The notes: generated by a model from the sequence alone, not told the origin. 64,000 bases of DNA from JASGIT01 sp047601665 (GCA_047601665.1 JASGIT010000001.1:1-64000); one strand, 5' to 3'. Shown: positions 1 through 10,134, counted from the stretch's first letter. Made by a program: numbers and translations.

Positions 1-1
1 C

Positions 2-919
2 TGGGCGCGGTGGAGACGCAGACGAGTCGATGGGGCGAAAACCTCCTTTCAACTCTACGTGACGCCTCCGAAGCCCGGCAAGCTGAGTGCGGCGATGCAC
101 GCCGCAGCAGACGCGAAGGCTGTCGAATCACTTGTCAAACAGGTCAGGGACAAGTTGAAGAAAAGGGCCGATCCCCCCAAGTGCATAGCGTACGTTCAGA
201 AGTTCCTCGATGCGACTGACGCACTGCGTTTGGCGGTCGTTGGCAAGACCACCGTCTTTGCCACGGACGCTGACCCATTAGAGCCTCTTCGTGAGCTGCT
301 AAGGCCCACGGTTCCAGAGGCGTCGCTCGACGTGATTTGTGCCTCGGCGATTGGCCAGGCGAAGGAAGCGGCCGACAAGTACATTCGCAGGAAGGCCCCA
401 GCACTGCTGGATGTCGCGGAGTTCCGAAGAAACTTCCACGCCTTCGTCCGCCAGAACAATATGGCGGGCTATCTGCCGGCTTTCACGGCAGCCCCATCCA
501 AAGACGCCGCGAAGGCGTTGTTGACGAGCCGCCCGGTCTTCGTGCGGCAACTGCAATTGATAGAGGCGTCTGAAGAGCAGCAACTCCGGGCGGCCAGTGA
601 CCTCATGCGCACGTCCGGCGAAAAAGTGAAGTGGGCGGACCAAGGTCTCGTCTTCGACGGCACCTTCGAGGACTGGGAAGACACCTTGCTACGCAAGCAC
701 GACGCGGCGCAGAGCGAGGTCCAAGATACCTACTCCGAGAAAACTCAAGAAGCTCAAGGCCGGATCGTCTACAGCCGCTGCGCCGCTATGGAAGTACCGC
801 TGGACAGCCGTGTAGTGCCCGGATTCTTCACCCATGGCGGCTTTACCGACTTGGCCGACAGACGAAAGCTGGGGTGGCACCCCGAGCACCAGACTCTTCT
901 GAATGAGGACAAGAAGTGA
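2..919 (+). CDS. ABC-three-component system, C-terminal/effector component (5' truncated)
   Basis: The frame is open to the left edge of the window, so the N-terminus is missing. A GTG at 59 could be called as a start, but the preceding codons (ending SFQLYVTPP) read as continuous protein. The visible 305 or so residues look largely helical, with no recognisable catalytic motif. The stop overlaps the GTG start of the next gene (GTGA at 916-919), so the three genes form one transcription unit. From the DUF3732 ATPase two genes downstream I infer that this is the variable component of an ABC-three-component system. In that group this protein carries an effector domain at its N-terminus and a shared C-terminal domain; only the latter part would be visible here. 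The effector type cannot be judged. The assignment is by context more than by motif. Confidence 0.55.
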   Translation, partial: WARWRRRRVDGAKTSFQLYVTPPKPGKLSAAMHAAADAKAVESLVKQVRDKLKKRADPPKCIAYVQKFLDATDALRLAVVGKTTVFATDADPLEPLRELLRPTVPEASLDVICASAIGQAKEAADKYIRRKAPALLDVAEFRRNFHAFVRQNNMAGYLPAFTAAPSKDAAKALLTSRPVFVRQLQLIEASEEQQLRAASDLMRTSGEKVKWADQGLVFDGTFEDWEDTLLRKHDAAQSEVQDTYSEKTQEAQGRIVYSRCAAMEVPLDSRVVPGFFTHGGFTDLADRRKLGWHPEHQTLLNEDKK

Positions 920-1425
920 CGGACGGAGCTCGTGTAGCGCGCCTCGGCGAAGCTGCAATTGTCCAGAACGAAGCGCTGGGTGCGTACGCCATCTGGCGAT
1001 TCGGTCTTGGATTTCAGGAGCGCGACGGACAGGCTGTGACCCTGCCTCTTGCGTTTTTGCTCTTGCCGCTGATCCTTCATACGCCAACTTTGGACATGGT
1101 GCTGGGCACGCAAAAGGCTTCTGGTTTGCATCTCTTCGTGGGCAAGCTCGGCGAGCAACGCGAGAACCTGTTGGCGGTGCACGGTCGCACCTTGGCTCTC
1201 CGTCAGCTGACGCTTGGATCGCTCATGGTCGCCGAGCAGTCGCAGCTGGTTCGCATCGAACCGAGTACTGCGACCGTTCGAGCATTCAGCCCGCACCATG
1301 AACTGCAGGCTCCTGCGCTTCCTGAGCGAATCCGACGCATCGCACCAGCCTGCGAAAAGATCGGGTACTGGTTCGCAGGCCTGTCGGACCAACAGGTCGC
1401 CCACACATTGAAGGTAGGGTTCTGA
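916..1425 (+). CDS. ABC-three-component system, middle component
   Basis: A 169-residue protein starting with GTG inside the stop codon of the gene before it and ending on the first base of the next gene's ATG (TGATG at 1423-1427). This double overlap implies strict translational coupling and fixed stoichiometry. The protein has no nucleotide-binding motif. The central stretch LPLAFLLLPLILHTPTLDMV resembles the hydrophobic core of the small 'three component ABC system middle component' proteins (family recognised by overall look and position, not by a catalytic signature). In that family it is thought to bridge the ATPase and the effector protein. Inference from synteny is strong; no biochemical role is visible from sequence alone. 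Confidence 0.65.
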   Translation: MTDGARVARLGEAAIVQNEALGAYAIWRFGLGFQERDGQAVTLPLAFLLLPLILHTPTLDMVLGTQKASGLHLFVGKLGEQRENLLAVHGRTLALRQLTLGSLMVAEQSQLVRIEPSTATVRAFSPHHELQAPALPERIRRIAPACEKIGYWFAGLSDQQVAHTLKVGF

Positions 1426-3380
1426 TGCACTTCCAACTGTTGAAAGTCATCTTGTGGCCGCGGAACGGCGGCGAGCCGAGGGTAGTCAAGTTCGAGCCGG
1501 GCATGGTGAACGTCATCAGCGGCGCCTCGAAGACTGGGAAGTCTTCGGTCATCCCCATCATTGACTACTGCCTGGGGTCAGAGAAGTGTGCGATTCCCGT
1601 GGGCGTCATTCGAGAGACGTGCTCATGGTTTGGCGTTCTGGTCGACACGCTTGAAGGTCAGAAGCTGCTCGCACGACGGGAGCCCGGTGACCTAAAAGCA
1701 TCCGGAGAGATGCTGCTCCTAGAGGGTCCCGTCGTTGAGGTCCCTTCGGTCATCACGGGAAAGCACCAGAACGTCGACTATGTGAAGGGCGTTTTGAATA
1801 GGCTCTCCGGTCTGTCGAACCTGCAATTCGAGCCCGGAACAGATGAGAGATTCAAGTCGCGCGTGAGCTTCCGCGACCTAATGGCCTTCCTGTTCCAACC
1901 GCAGAACATCGTCGCCAACCCCGATGTCCTGTTCTTCAAGGCCGACACGACGGAACACCGCGAGAAGCTGAAGACCATATTCCCTTACGTACTCGGCGCG
2001 ATAAGCCCTGAACTGCTTCAGGCTCGGCACGACCTCGACCGGCTGTCGCGGCTTCTACGTCGCAAGCAAGCGGAGTTGAAGGCGCGGCAGGACACAGGTG
2101 TCGCATGGCAGCGTGAGGGGTTCGCTTGGGCCCGTCTCGCGATTGAATATGGACTTCTTCCGGCGCACACAGTGGTGCCGGATGATTGGCCTTCGACCGT
2201 CGACCTGCTGCGCGAGGCGCTTCGCGGCGACACACGGTCCGCAACGCCTACGTTGGCGACGATGGACGTCATCATGAGCAGGCTCACCGAACTGCGCGCG
2301 GTCGAGTCAAAGCTGACTATGACCCTCAATCAGTCACGTCAACGCCTTCATGAACTGCGGCGTCTCGACGAAAGCAGCGACGAGTATCGCGATGGTCTCC
2401 GTATTCAGCGTGACCGCCTGAGCTTGTCTGCCTGGATTCGAGACCTTGCGTCAGAGCATCCTGCGGCGGTACTCGAGCCCAGTGAGGCAGGCCGTGCGCG
2501 AATCGACCAGCTATGCCAAGCACTGGAAGGCATTGAGTTGCGGCTGCGGTCCTATCCGGGAATTGCGGAATCGCTCGGAAAAGAGACGTTGTGCCAACGT
2601 GAGGCGATCGACACCGTGCTCAGCGACTTGGCCGCCGTGCGGGCGGAGATCCGCACCTTGGAAGGACAGTCTGATGAGGCACGGAAGGTCACCACGCGAG
2701 GCGAGGAAATCTCCCGATTCCTGGGGCGATTGCAGGAGGCCCTCAGGCTGTACGACGCTGCCGATACGTCTTCGGAACTGAACCAAGAGATTTCGACGCT
2801 ACGGGCGGAGGTTGAAAGGTTGGCCAAGCTGGTGTCCGAACATGAGATTGGACGGAAGCTGGAGAACGCACTCAACACCATCCAGGACATCTCTGGCAGG
2901 CTAATTCCGCAGCTCGACGGCGAGTGGCCTGACGCACCAATTCGACTCGTCATCCAAGACCTCACCGTGAGAGTCATCCGCGAAACGCGAGACGACTTCC
3001 TCTGGGAGATTGGCAGTGGCGCGAACTGGTTGGCGTATCACGTTGCCCTCAGTCTGGCGCTGCAAGGGTACTTCTTGCGCTTGCCGCAGCACCCTGTTCC
3101 CGCGCTGCTGGTCTACGACCAGCCGAGCCAGGTCTACTTCCCGGCGCGTCGCGCCGGAACGTTGGCCGATAACGAGCTCGATCCGACTTGGAAGAATGAA
3201 GACGTTGTTGCAGTGAGAAAGGTCTTCGCGCTGTTCGACAACATTATCGCGAAGACAGATGGACGCCTCCAAATCATTGTTCTCGACCATGCGGACGAGG
3301 AGGTTTGGGGAGGGCTAGAGAACATTCACCTCGTCGAAGAATGGCGCGGCAAGGGGCTTGTTCCGGACGCTTGGGTTTAG
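1425..3380 (+). CDS. DUF3732-type SMC/RecN-like ABC ATPase of an ABC-three-component system
   Basis: This 651-residue protein has an N-terminal Walker A, GASKTGKS at residues 33-40, followed by DYCLGS. A long central region (about 190-500) is rich in Leu, Glu and Arg and is probably coiled coil. The C-terminal half-site has the DUF3732 hallmark DQPSQVYFP after a hydrophobic strand (LLVYDQPS, Walker B-like) and a final VLDHAD, which fits an H-loop. The layout is that of SMC/RecN/Rad50-like ABC ATPases, which couple ATP use to DNA or nucleoprotein recognition. In conflict systems of this type the ATPase is thought to sense invading nucleic acid and license the effector. It is the last gene of a three-gene overlapping operon. 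The base composition is less GC-rich than the chromosome to the right, fitting horizontal acquisition. Confidence 0.85.
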   Translation: MHFQLLKVILWPRNGGEPRVVKFEPGMVNVISGASKTGKSSVIPIIDYCLGSEKCAIPVGVIRETCSWFGVLVDTLEGQKLLARREPGDLKASGEMLLLEGPVVEVPSVITGKHQNVDYVKGVLNRLSGLSNLQFEPGTDERFKSRVSFRDLMAFLFQPQNIVANPDVLFFKADTTEHREKLKTIFPYVLGAISPELLQARHDLDRLSRLLRRKQAELKARQDTGVAWQREGFAWARLAIEYGLLPAHTVVPDDWPSTVDLLREALRGDTRSATPTLATMDVIMSRLTELRAVESKLTMTLNQSRQRLHELRRLDESSDEYRDGLRIQRDRLSLSAWIRDLASEHPAAVLEPSEAGRARIDQLCQALEGIELRLRSYPGIAESLGKETLCQREAIDTVLSDLAAVRAEIRTLEGQSDEARKVTTRGEEISRFLGRLQEALRLYDAADTSSELNQEISTLRAEVERLAKLVSEHEIGRKLENALNTIQDISGRLIPQLDGEWPDAPIRLVIQDLTVRVIRETRDDFLWEIGSGANWLAYHVALSLALQGYFLRLPQHPVPALLVYDQPSQVYFPARRAGTLADNELDPTWKNEDVVAVRKVFALFDNIIAKTDGRLQIIVLDHADEEVWGGLENIHLVEEWRGKGLVPDAWV

Positions 3381-3614
3381 GTCTGATGTCAGCCAGCCCC
3401 GTGAGGAAAGCGCGGCCTCCCATCGCCACACCACTTCTGCCTCAGCATGTTCCAACGCTGTTATGGGCGGCTGGCCTGGAACCCAATCTAGACAAAGCCC
3501 CAGGAAAAATCCCATCCCTGCTAACAAGTTTCCCTGTGGAGAATCGCGTGGCCCAACGCGCCGCTACACATCCATAAGGATGGGGAAAGCCCAACTTTTC
3601 GGAGGAGAAACTGC

Positions 3615-5210
3615 ATGGCAGGCCCAGGTGATGAAGCTCGCCTCAACGTGAGCGTGTACCTGCTGAAGAAGTCAAAGACAGCGGAAGCTCAGCAACAGCT
3701 CGAAGCGGCAAGCACGGCGGTCTACCCGCTGATCGACGAGATTCCCGGCGGGGCGTTTATTGCACTCCCTGCCGATGCCGAGGCGCCCCGGTGGCTGGCC
3801 CCTATCTCGGCGCTGCTTGCACCGGGCAACGCCCCACAGCTCCAAGGCCAGTCGCCTGGCGCAATCTTGTGGGCGCCCCGTGGCGACAAAACCTTCGTGT
3901 TCACCTTCGGGTATGGGCACTCCAAGGTCAAGGGCGAGTGGGTCGAACCCGAGTTCGGAAAGATCGTCGCCTTGTCTATCGTCACGCAGGGACAGATCCG
4001 CGAGGTGCGCGCCGAACAGGTTTTCGCTAGACGCCACATCGCCAGCGAGCGTGCGCCGCGCGCTGCAGCGGTGCGGGAGTTCGGCTTTGAGGCGGATCGG
4101 GATCTGGTCACTGCCGTCGAGGGCGTGCCGGAGCCGGCGTACTGGCCGGCCTTTGGCACGAAGGTGCGCGGGGGCGTCTCGTTTAAGTTCGACCTGGAGG
4201 TTGCCAAGCTCGTCGAGACGCTGGATCGGATTATCGAGCGCTTCGACTCGAACGATCACCGTCTCCGCTGGCCCCAAGCCAACAACCTGGTGCCGGTCCG
4301 TGACGAGGACAAGGTCCAGCAGCTCGATGTGCTGTTGGATGGCCTTCTCACCGGCCCACACCCAGAAGCAGCCATCTCGTTGGCGGCGCCGAGTGAGCGC
4401 AGCGGCGACGTGGCCTATCCCCAGCACTTCGTCATCGGTCGCAAGCACAAGGGCGCCGCGACTTCGCCATATCTGATGTTTGCGAGCTGGCAGCGATACG
4501 TCGAGGACCAGGGCAACCAGCTTGGCGTCAACGCAGCTAAGAGCACGACGGTCCATCTGCTGGACGAGAACAAGGACGAGATCAACACATGCGTCATGTA
4601 CCACTGCATGGGGACGGAGGTCGACCTCGGCGGGGTGACCCATGTGCTGTCCTCAGGCAACTGGTACGCGGCAGATCGGGATTTCATCGAGAGCACGAAG
4701 CGGACGCTTGCAACGCTTGGCGCACCTGCCGTCGCCCTCAAAGCATGGAATACCATCGACAACGAGGGGCCCTACAACGCGGACGCCGCGACCGCCGATC
4801 CCGAACTGTGGCTGTTCGACAAGGAGCTGGTGAGCTATGGCGGCGGATCGTCTCGCTTCGAGTATTGCGACATCATGCACCTGCGCACCAAGACGCTGTA
4901 CTTCGTCAAGCACCCAGGAGGCTCGGCAGGCGTTAGTCACCTTTGCGAACAAGTTCGTCGCACGGCGGAGCTGTTCTTCGACACGGATCCCAGCTACCGA
5001 AATAAGCTGGCGGAGAAGGTTGCCGGCGTCGGCAAAGGCTGGCCAACCGACTGGCTAGACGAACGCCCGAAACAGCACGAATGGGATTTGTGCCTCGTTC
5101 TGATGGGGAAACACGTCGATGCGTTGCCGTTTTTTGCGAAGTGCGGTGTCGCTTGGCTGTTAGGTGAACTGCAACGGCGCGGCTTCAAAGTGTCATTCCA
5201 GGCGGTGTAA
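3615..5210 (+). CDS. TIGR04141 family sporadically distributed protein (DUF6119)
   Basis: A 531-residue soluble protein with a strong ribosome binding site (GGAGGAG at about 3600) before the ATG. The N-terminus NVSVYLLKKS and the C-terminal part with LYFVKHPGGSAGVSHLCEQV match the TIGR04141/DUF6119 family as I know it, and the length fits that family. The function is unknown. The family is patchily distributed and often found among restriction and defence genes. No signal peptide, membrane segment or NTPase motif is visible. It is separated from the ABC system by 234 bases without a convincing gene, so it probably has its own promoter. It lies in the same island, between the ABC system and the integrase. 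A defence role is inferred from this neighbourhood only. Confidence 0.8.
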   Translation: MAGPGDEARLNVSVYLLKKSKTAEAQQQLEAASTAVYPLIDEIPGGAFIALPADAEAPRWLAPISALLAPGNAPQLQGQSPGAILWAPRGDKTFVFTFGYGHSKVKGEWVEPEFGKIVALSIVTQGQIREVRAEQVFARRHIASERAPRAAAVREFGFEADRDLVTAVEGVPEPAYWPAFGTKVRGGVSFKFDLEVAKLVETLDRIIERFDSNDHRLRWPQANNLVPVRDEDKVQQLDVLLDGLLTGPHPEAAISLAAPSERSGDVAYPQHFVIGRKHKGAATSPYLMFASWQRYVEDQGNQLGVNAAKSTTVHLLDENKDEINTCVMYHCMGTEVDLGGVTHVLSSGNWYAADRDFIESTKRTLATLGAPAVALKAWNTIDNEGPYNADAATADPELWLFDKELVSYGGGSSRFEYCDIMHLRTKTLYFVKHPGGSAGVSHLCEQVRRTAELFFDTDPSYRNKLAEKVAGVGKGWPTDWLDERPKQHEWDLCLVLMGKHVDALPFFAKCGVAWLLGELQRRGFKVSFQAV

Positions 5211-5560
5211 GCGCCGAATTTCCGCTACATGGTCGGCATCGGACACATGTCCCTCCAAAAAAACCACTCATAGCCGAGGATCGCGTCGGATGACAATCCG
5301 AAAACTCCTTCTAGATCAATACCTTACTCGACGTGTTGGCGGATGATTTGGAAATCGAACCGAGTTCTCGACCCCCGAATGCGTTGCGAGACGAGGTGAG
5401 ACGGCCTGAGACGAGGTGAAGCAAAGGAAAAAGCCACAGCAATCTTGCTCTGGCCTTTCAAATTCACCAAATATGGGGCCCGATGAGACTACATGGGACC
5501 ACATGAGACTGGTGACGGAGCGGCCGGAAGTCGAACTCAGCTCCCCCAGCAACCCTATGG
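5211..5560. other. Gene-free convergent gap between TIGR04141 gene and integrase
   Basis: No convincing gene in these 350 bases. The gap contains two direct copies of GAGACGAGGTGA (5388-5399 and 5408-5419, 20 bases apart) and a hairpin with a T-run on the minus strand (listed separately). The region 5510-5560 has a few bases resembling a tRNA T-arm, but no cloverleaf can be drawn. Confidence 0.6.
5427..5458 (-). terminator. Rho-independent terminator downstream of the integrase gene
   Basis: Stem GCCACAGCA (5433-5441) with TGCTCTGGC (5446-5454), one mismatch, four-base loop. Read on the minus strand it is followed by five T residues. It sits about 100 bases past the integrase stop codon. Confidence 0.6.
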
Positions 5561-6679
5561 CTACGCCATGCAACCCTCCTCGGTTGCAACCTCATTTCGT
5601 TGCCCACGACCGGCCCTGGGAAGTGTTGTCACCGGGAACAAAGCAGGCTTGTACGCTCCCCCTGCAGCCCACGCATCGACCATGTTCGCCCACTCCTGAA
5701 GCATGTGCCTGCGCGGCTCGGCATATTCCGCCTTGTTGTAGACCGATCGCGACGAATGTCCGCTTTCGTGTGCGAGACACTTTTCGATCCAGTCGCCATT
5801 GAAGCCGGCCTCGTTAAGCAAGGTAGACCCGGTCCGTCTCAGGTCATGAACCGTGAACGGTTCTAGCGGAAGCCCTGCAGCTTTCGCCCGCTCGACGATG
5901 AGGCTCGTCACGCGGTTCGGTGTGCCCTTCGACATGCATCGATCCGCGTCATAGCGAGAAGGCAGCACATACCTCGACCCAGCAGCATACGTGCGCAGCG
6001 CGATCATGGTATCAAGCGCTTGGGAAGACAAGTACACGTTGTGCGCCCTCCTCCCCTTCATTCGGGCCTTCGGGATGGTCCATATCGCTGTATTGAAATC
6101 CACCTCGTCCCAGGTCGCCTCGATCAATTCGCTCTTGCGCACCAGAGTCAGCAAGATCAAACGCAAGGCGAGCCGGATCGCAGCATCTGTCGCCACCAGG
6201 TCAAGCTGCCTGCACATCAACTGGATTTCAGCGGGAGACAGCGCCCGATCCTTAGGCACGAGCTTGGCGATGGACGCTGCGCCGACCTCATCCGCAGGAT
6301 TGGCTACCTTTTCTCCATGCAGGTTGGCGTAGCTATAGATCTGCTTGACGACCTCTCGAACATGAATCGCGGTCGTCGGAGCCCCGCGCTCCTTCACGCG
6401 CATGCACAGCGCACGCAAATCTTCCGCGCGAACCTCGCTCAAAAGGCGCTTGCTGAAGTCCGGCAGGATGTCGCGGTTCAATACGCTCTTGCGCACCACC
6501 CGCGTCGATTCAGCCATGGTGGCTCCGTAGAGCCACTGGGTTGCATGGTCACCGAAGGTCTTGATTGCAGGACCGCGAGCTTTTTCTCTCTGTTTCTGCT
6601 GGGCCGGCGAAACGCCGTCACCAATCAAGAGGTGTGCAGATGCCTGCGAACCCGCATGAAACCTAGCTTCCGAGATCAA
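5561..6679 (-). CDS. Tyrosine recombinase / phage-type integrase, N-terminally shortened
   Basis: The 372-residue frame has all key residues of a P4-type tyrosine recombinase: Arg181 in LVRKSELIEATW, His278-x-x-Arg281 in HDLRRTG, and the nucleophile Tyr314 in SVYNKAEY. The central SAM-like core-binding domain covers about 45-135. The N-terminal DUF4102 arm-binding domain typical of these enzymes (about 90 residues) is missing: the frame opens with a TTG directly after a stop codon and begins at the family position where 'LAEAR...' is expected. An upstream frame ending RYGDTVGDGK at 6684 would join it if the A-run at about 6680-6685 had one more A, so a frameshift is possible. The gene points away from guaA and adjoins its 3' end, a well-known island integration site. 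It may be inactive. Confidence 0.8.
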   Translation of the reverse strand: MISEARFHAGSQASAHLLIGDGVSPAQQKQREKARGPAIKTFGDHATQWLYGATMAESTRVVRKSVLNRDILPDFSKRLLSEVRAEDLRALCMRVKERGAPTTAIHVREVVKQIYSYANLHGEKVANPADEVGAASIAKLVPKDRALSPAEIQLMCRQLDLVATDAAIRLALRLILLTLVRKSELIEATWDEVDFNTAIWTIPKARMKGRRAHNVYLSSQALDTMIALRTYAAGSRYVLPSRYDADRCMSKGTPNRVTSLIVERAKAAGLPLEPFTVHDLRRTGSTLLNEAGFNGDWIEKCLAHESGHSSRSVYNKAEYAEPRRHMLQEWANMVDAWAAGGAYKPALFPVTTLPRAGRGQRNEVATEEGCMA

Positions 6680-6683
6680 TTTT

Positions 6684-6919
6684 TACCGTCACCGACGGTA
6701 TCGCCGTAGCGATCCAGTTTCGGCCTGCATGGCCCTAGCGCAAAGAGCTCATTCGTACCGCCAGCCATACCGTCAAAGTCATCTTCTGGCAGCCCCTGAT
6801 GGGCAAGAGATCCTGGGGAAGAATCCTTTGAAATCAACAACTTACGAGAGGGAAGTTGCCAATGAATTATCTTTGACGGTTTTCGTAAGTTGTTGATTTT
6901 AAAGGGAATTTTTCAACTT
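6684..6919. other. Candidate attachment/arm-site region between integrase and guaA
   Basis: This segment holds a perfect 17-base inverted repeat (6831-6847 and 6883-6899, arm AAATCAACAACTTACGA). It also has several copies of TACCGTC in either orientation (6684-6690, 6694-6700 inverted, 6768-6774; GACGGT at 6875-6880 is partial). Such clusters next to an integrase gene and a guaA 3' end suggest the integrase-proximal end of the island, with the crossover core expected in the last bases of guaA. No second copy of the guaA end is present in the window, so the island must extend past the left edge. Confidence 0.45.
6831..6899. repeat. 17-base perfect inverted repeat, 35-base spacer
   Basis: The arms at 6831-6847 and 6883-6899 match perfectly. 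It lies 20 bases beyond the guaA stop codon. There is no T-run directly after the stem, so it is not a classic terminator. It may be an integrase/excisionase site or a transcript 3' end structure. Confidence 0.7.
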
Positions 6920-8536
6920 TCATTCCCACTCAATGGTCGCCGGCGGCTTGGAAGAGACATCGTAGGTCACGCGGTTGATGCCACGCACTTCGTTGATGAT
7001 GCGCCCTGACACCTTCTTGAGCAGCGCATAAGGCAACTCCGCCCAGTCCGCCGTCATGAAGTCGCTGGTCTGTACCGCGCGCAGGGCGACCACGTAGTCG
7101 TAGGTGCGGCCATCGCCCATCACGCCCACGCTCTTGACGGGCAGGAAGACGGTGAAAGCCTGGCTGGTAAGGTCGTACCAGGTCTTGCCGCTGGCCTCGT
7201 CGCGGAAGTTGCGCAGTTCTTCGATGAAGATGGCGTCGGCGCGGCGCAGCAGGTCGGCGTATTCCTTCTTCACCTCGCCCAGGATGCGCACGCCCAGGCC
7301 GGGGCCGGGGAAGGGGTGGCGGTAGACCATGTCGGGCGGCAGGCCCAGGGCGACGCCGAGTTCGCGCACTTCGTCCTTGAACAGGTCGCGCAGCGGCTCC
7401 AGGAGCTTGAGGCCGAGTTGCTCGGGCAGGCCGCCGACGTTGTGGTGGCTTTTGATGGTGACGGCTTTTTTGCTCTTGGCGCCGCCGGACTCGATCACGT
7501 CGGGGTAGATGGTGCCTTGGGCCAGGAAGGTCGCGCCCTTGCTGCCGGGGCGGGCGGCCTTGAGTTTTTCGGCCTCGGCCTTGAAGACGTCGACGAACAG
7601 GCCGCCGATGATCTTGCGTTTTTGCTCGGGGTCGGCCACGCCCGCGAGTTTGCCGAGGAACAGGTCGCTGGCGTCCACGCGGATGACCTTGGCGTGCAGC
7701 TTGCCCTCGAACATGTCCATCACCATGTCGCCCTCGTTCAGGCGCAGCAGGCCGTGGTCCACGAACACGCAGGTGAGCTGGTCGCCAATGGCGCGGTGGA
7801 TCAGCGCGGCGGCCACGCTGGAATCCACGCCGCCGGACAGGCCGAGGATGACTTCCTCGTCGCCCACCTGGGCGCGGATGGACTCGACGGCTTCGGCGAT
7901 GTGGTCTTTCATGACCCAATCGGGCCGCGTGCCGCAGATGCCGAGCACGAAGCGCTCCAGCAGCGCCTTGCCCTGCACGGTGTGCGTGACCTCGGGGTGG
8001 AACTGCACGGCGTAGAAGCGGCGCGCCTCGTCGGCCATGCCGGCGATGGGGCAGCTGTCGGTGCTGGCCATGAGCTTGAAGCCGGGCGGCAGTTCGGTGA
8101 CCTTGTCGCCGTGGCTCATCCACACCTTGAGCATTCCGTGGCCCTCGGGGGTGGTGAAGTCGGCCAGGTCTTTCAGCAGCGCCGTGTGGCCGCGCGCGCG
8201 GACTTCGGCGTAGCCGAATTCGCGGGTGTTGGAGCCTTCGACCTTGCCGCCCAGCTGCTGCGCCATGGTCTGCATTCCGTAGCAGATGCCGAGCACGGGC
8301 AGGCCGAGCTCGAACACGGCGTCGGGCGCGCGGTCGTCCACCTCGTACACGCTGGCGTGGCTGCCCGAGAGGATGACGCCCTTGAGCGTGCCGTCCTTGG
8401 CGTATTCGCGCACCCAGTCACTGCTCACGTCGCAGGGGTGCACCTCGCAGTACACGTGCGCCTCGCGCACGCGGCGGGCGATGAGCTGGGTGACTTGCGA
8501 GCCGAAGTCGAGGATGAGGATTTTCTGGTGTTGCAT
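6920..8536 (-). CDS. guaA: GMP synthase (glutamine-hydrolysing)
   Basis: GuaA converts XMP to GMP using ATP and glutamine, the last step of guanine nucleotide synthesis. The class I glutamine amidotransferase domain has its nucleophile in GICYGM (Cys85) and the partner His in FHPEV. The ATP pyrophosphatase P-loop is GLSGGVDSS, and the C-terminal dimerisation domain ends in PATIEWE. I chose the ATG at 8536 (MQHQKILILDFGS). A start 14 codons further up is open, but its extra residues are merely translation of a dispersed repeat. guaB lies upstream in the same direction, with that repeat between them. The 3' end is intact although an island integrase gene abuts it, as expected for site-specific insertion that recreates the gene end. 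Confidence 0.97.
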   Translation of the reverse strand: MQHQKILILDFGSQVTQLIARRVREAHVYCEVHPCDVSSDWVREYAKDGTLKGVILSGSHASVYEVDDRAPDAVFELGLPVLGICYGMQTMAQQLGGKVEGSNTREFGYAEVRARGHTALLKDLADFTTPEGHGMLKVWMSHGDKVTELPPGFKLMASTDSCPIAGMADEARRFYAVQFHPEVTHTVQGKALLERFVLGICGTRPDWVMKDHIAEAVESIRAQVGDEEVILGLSGGVDSSVAAALIHRAIGDQLTCVFVDHGLLRLNEGDMVMDMFEGKLHAKVIRVDASDLFLGKLAGVADPEQKRKIIGGLFVDVFKAEAEKLKAARPGSKGATFLAQGTIYPDVIESGGAKSKKAVTIKSHHNVGGLPEQLGLKLLEPLRDLFKDEVRELGVALGLPPDMVYRHPFPGPGLGVRILGEVKKEYADLLRRADAIFIEELRNFRDEASGKTWYDLTSQAFTVFLPVKSVGVMGDGRTYDYVVALRAVQTSDFMTADWAELPYALLKKVSGRIINEVRGINRVTYDVSSKPPATIEWE

Positions 8537-8550
8537 GGCGATTTTTAATG

Positions 8551-8600
8551 AAATCGGCCTCCAGCGCTTGACGGACAAGCGCTGGCAGCTATCGAAATGA
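8551..8600 (+). repeat. Dispersed hairpin repeat, copy 1 (guaB-guaA gap)
   Basis: Perfect stem CCAGCGCTTG / CAAGCGCTGG with a five-base loop, preceded by AAATCGGCCT and followed by CAGCTATC. It fills the space between the guaB stop and guaA start, so the guaBA transcript carries this hairpin. Confidence 0.85.
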
Positions 8601-8605
8601 TAGTT

Positions 8606-10081
<1,476 letters not shown>

Positions 10082-10134
10082 GTGTAAAGCTCCAAAAAAC
10101 GGATTGTACCCGTGCCAAGATACACTCCGTCACC

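Noticed and set aside
3381..3614. Small open frames between the ABC ATPase and TIGR04141 genes
   Set aside because: No ribosome binding site, no family resemblance and they overlap both neighbours; only a weak CATCC-ATAA-GGATG hairpin at 3569-3582 is visible.
5510..5560. tRNA-like fragment near the integrase end
   Set aside because: A few bases look like a T-arm but no acceptor or anticodon stem can be formed; integration at guaA needs no tRNA.
8537..8578. Fourteen extra N-terminal codons for guaA
   Set aside because: They are translated dispersed repeat; family start is MQHQKILILDFGS.
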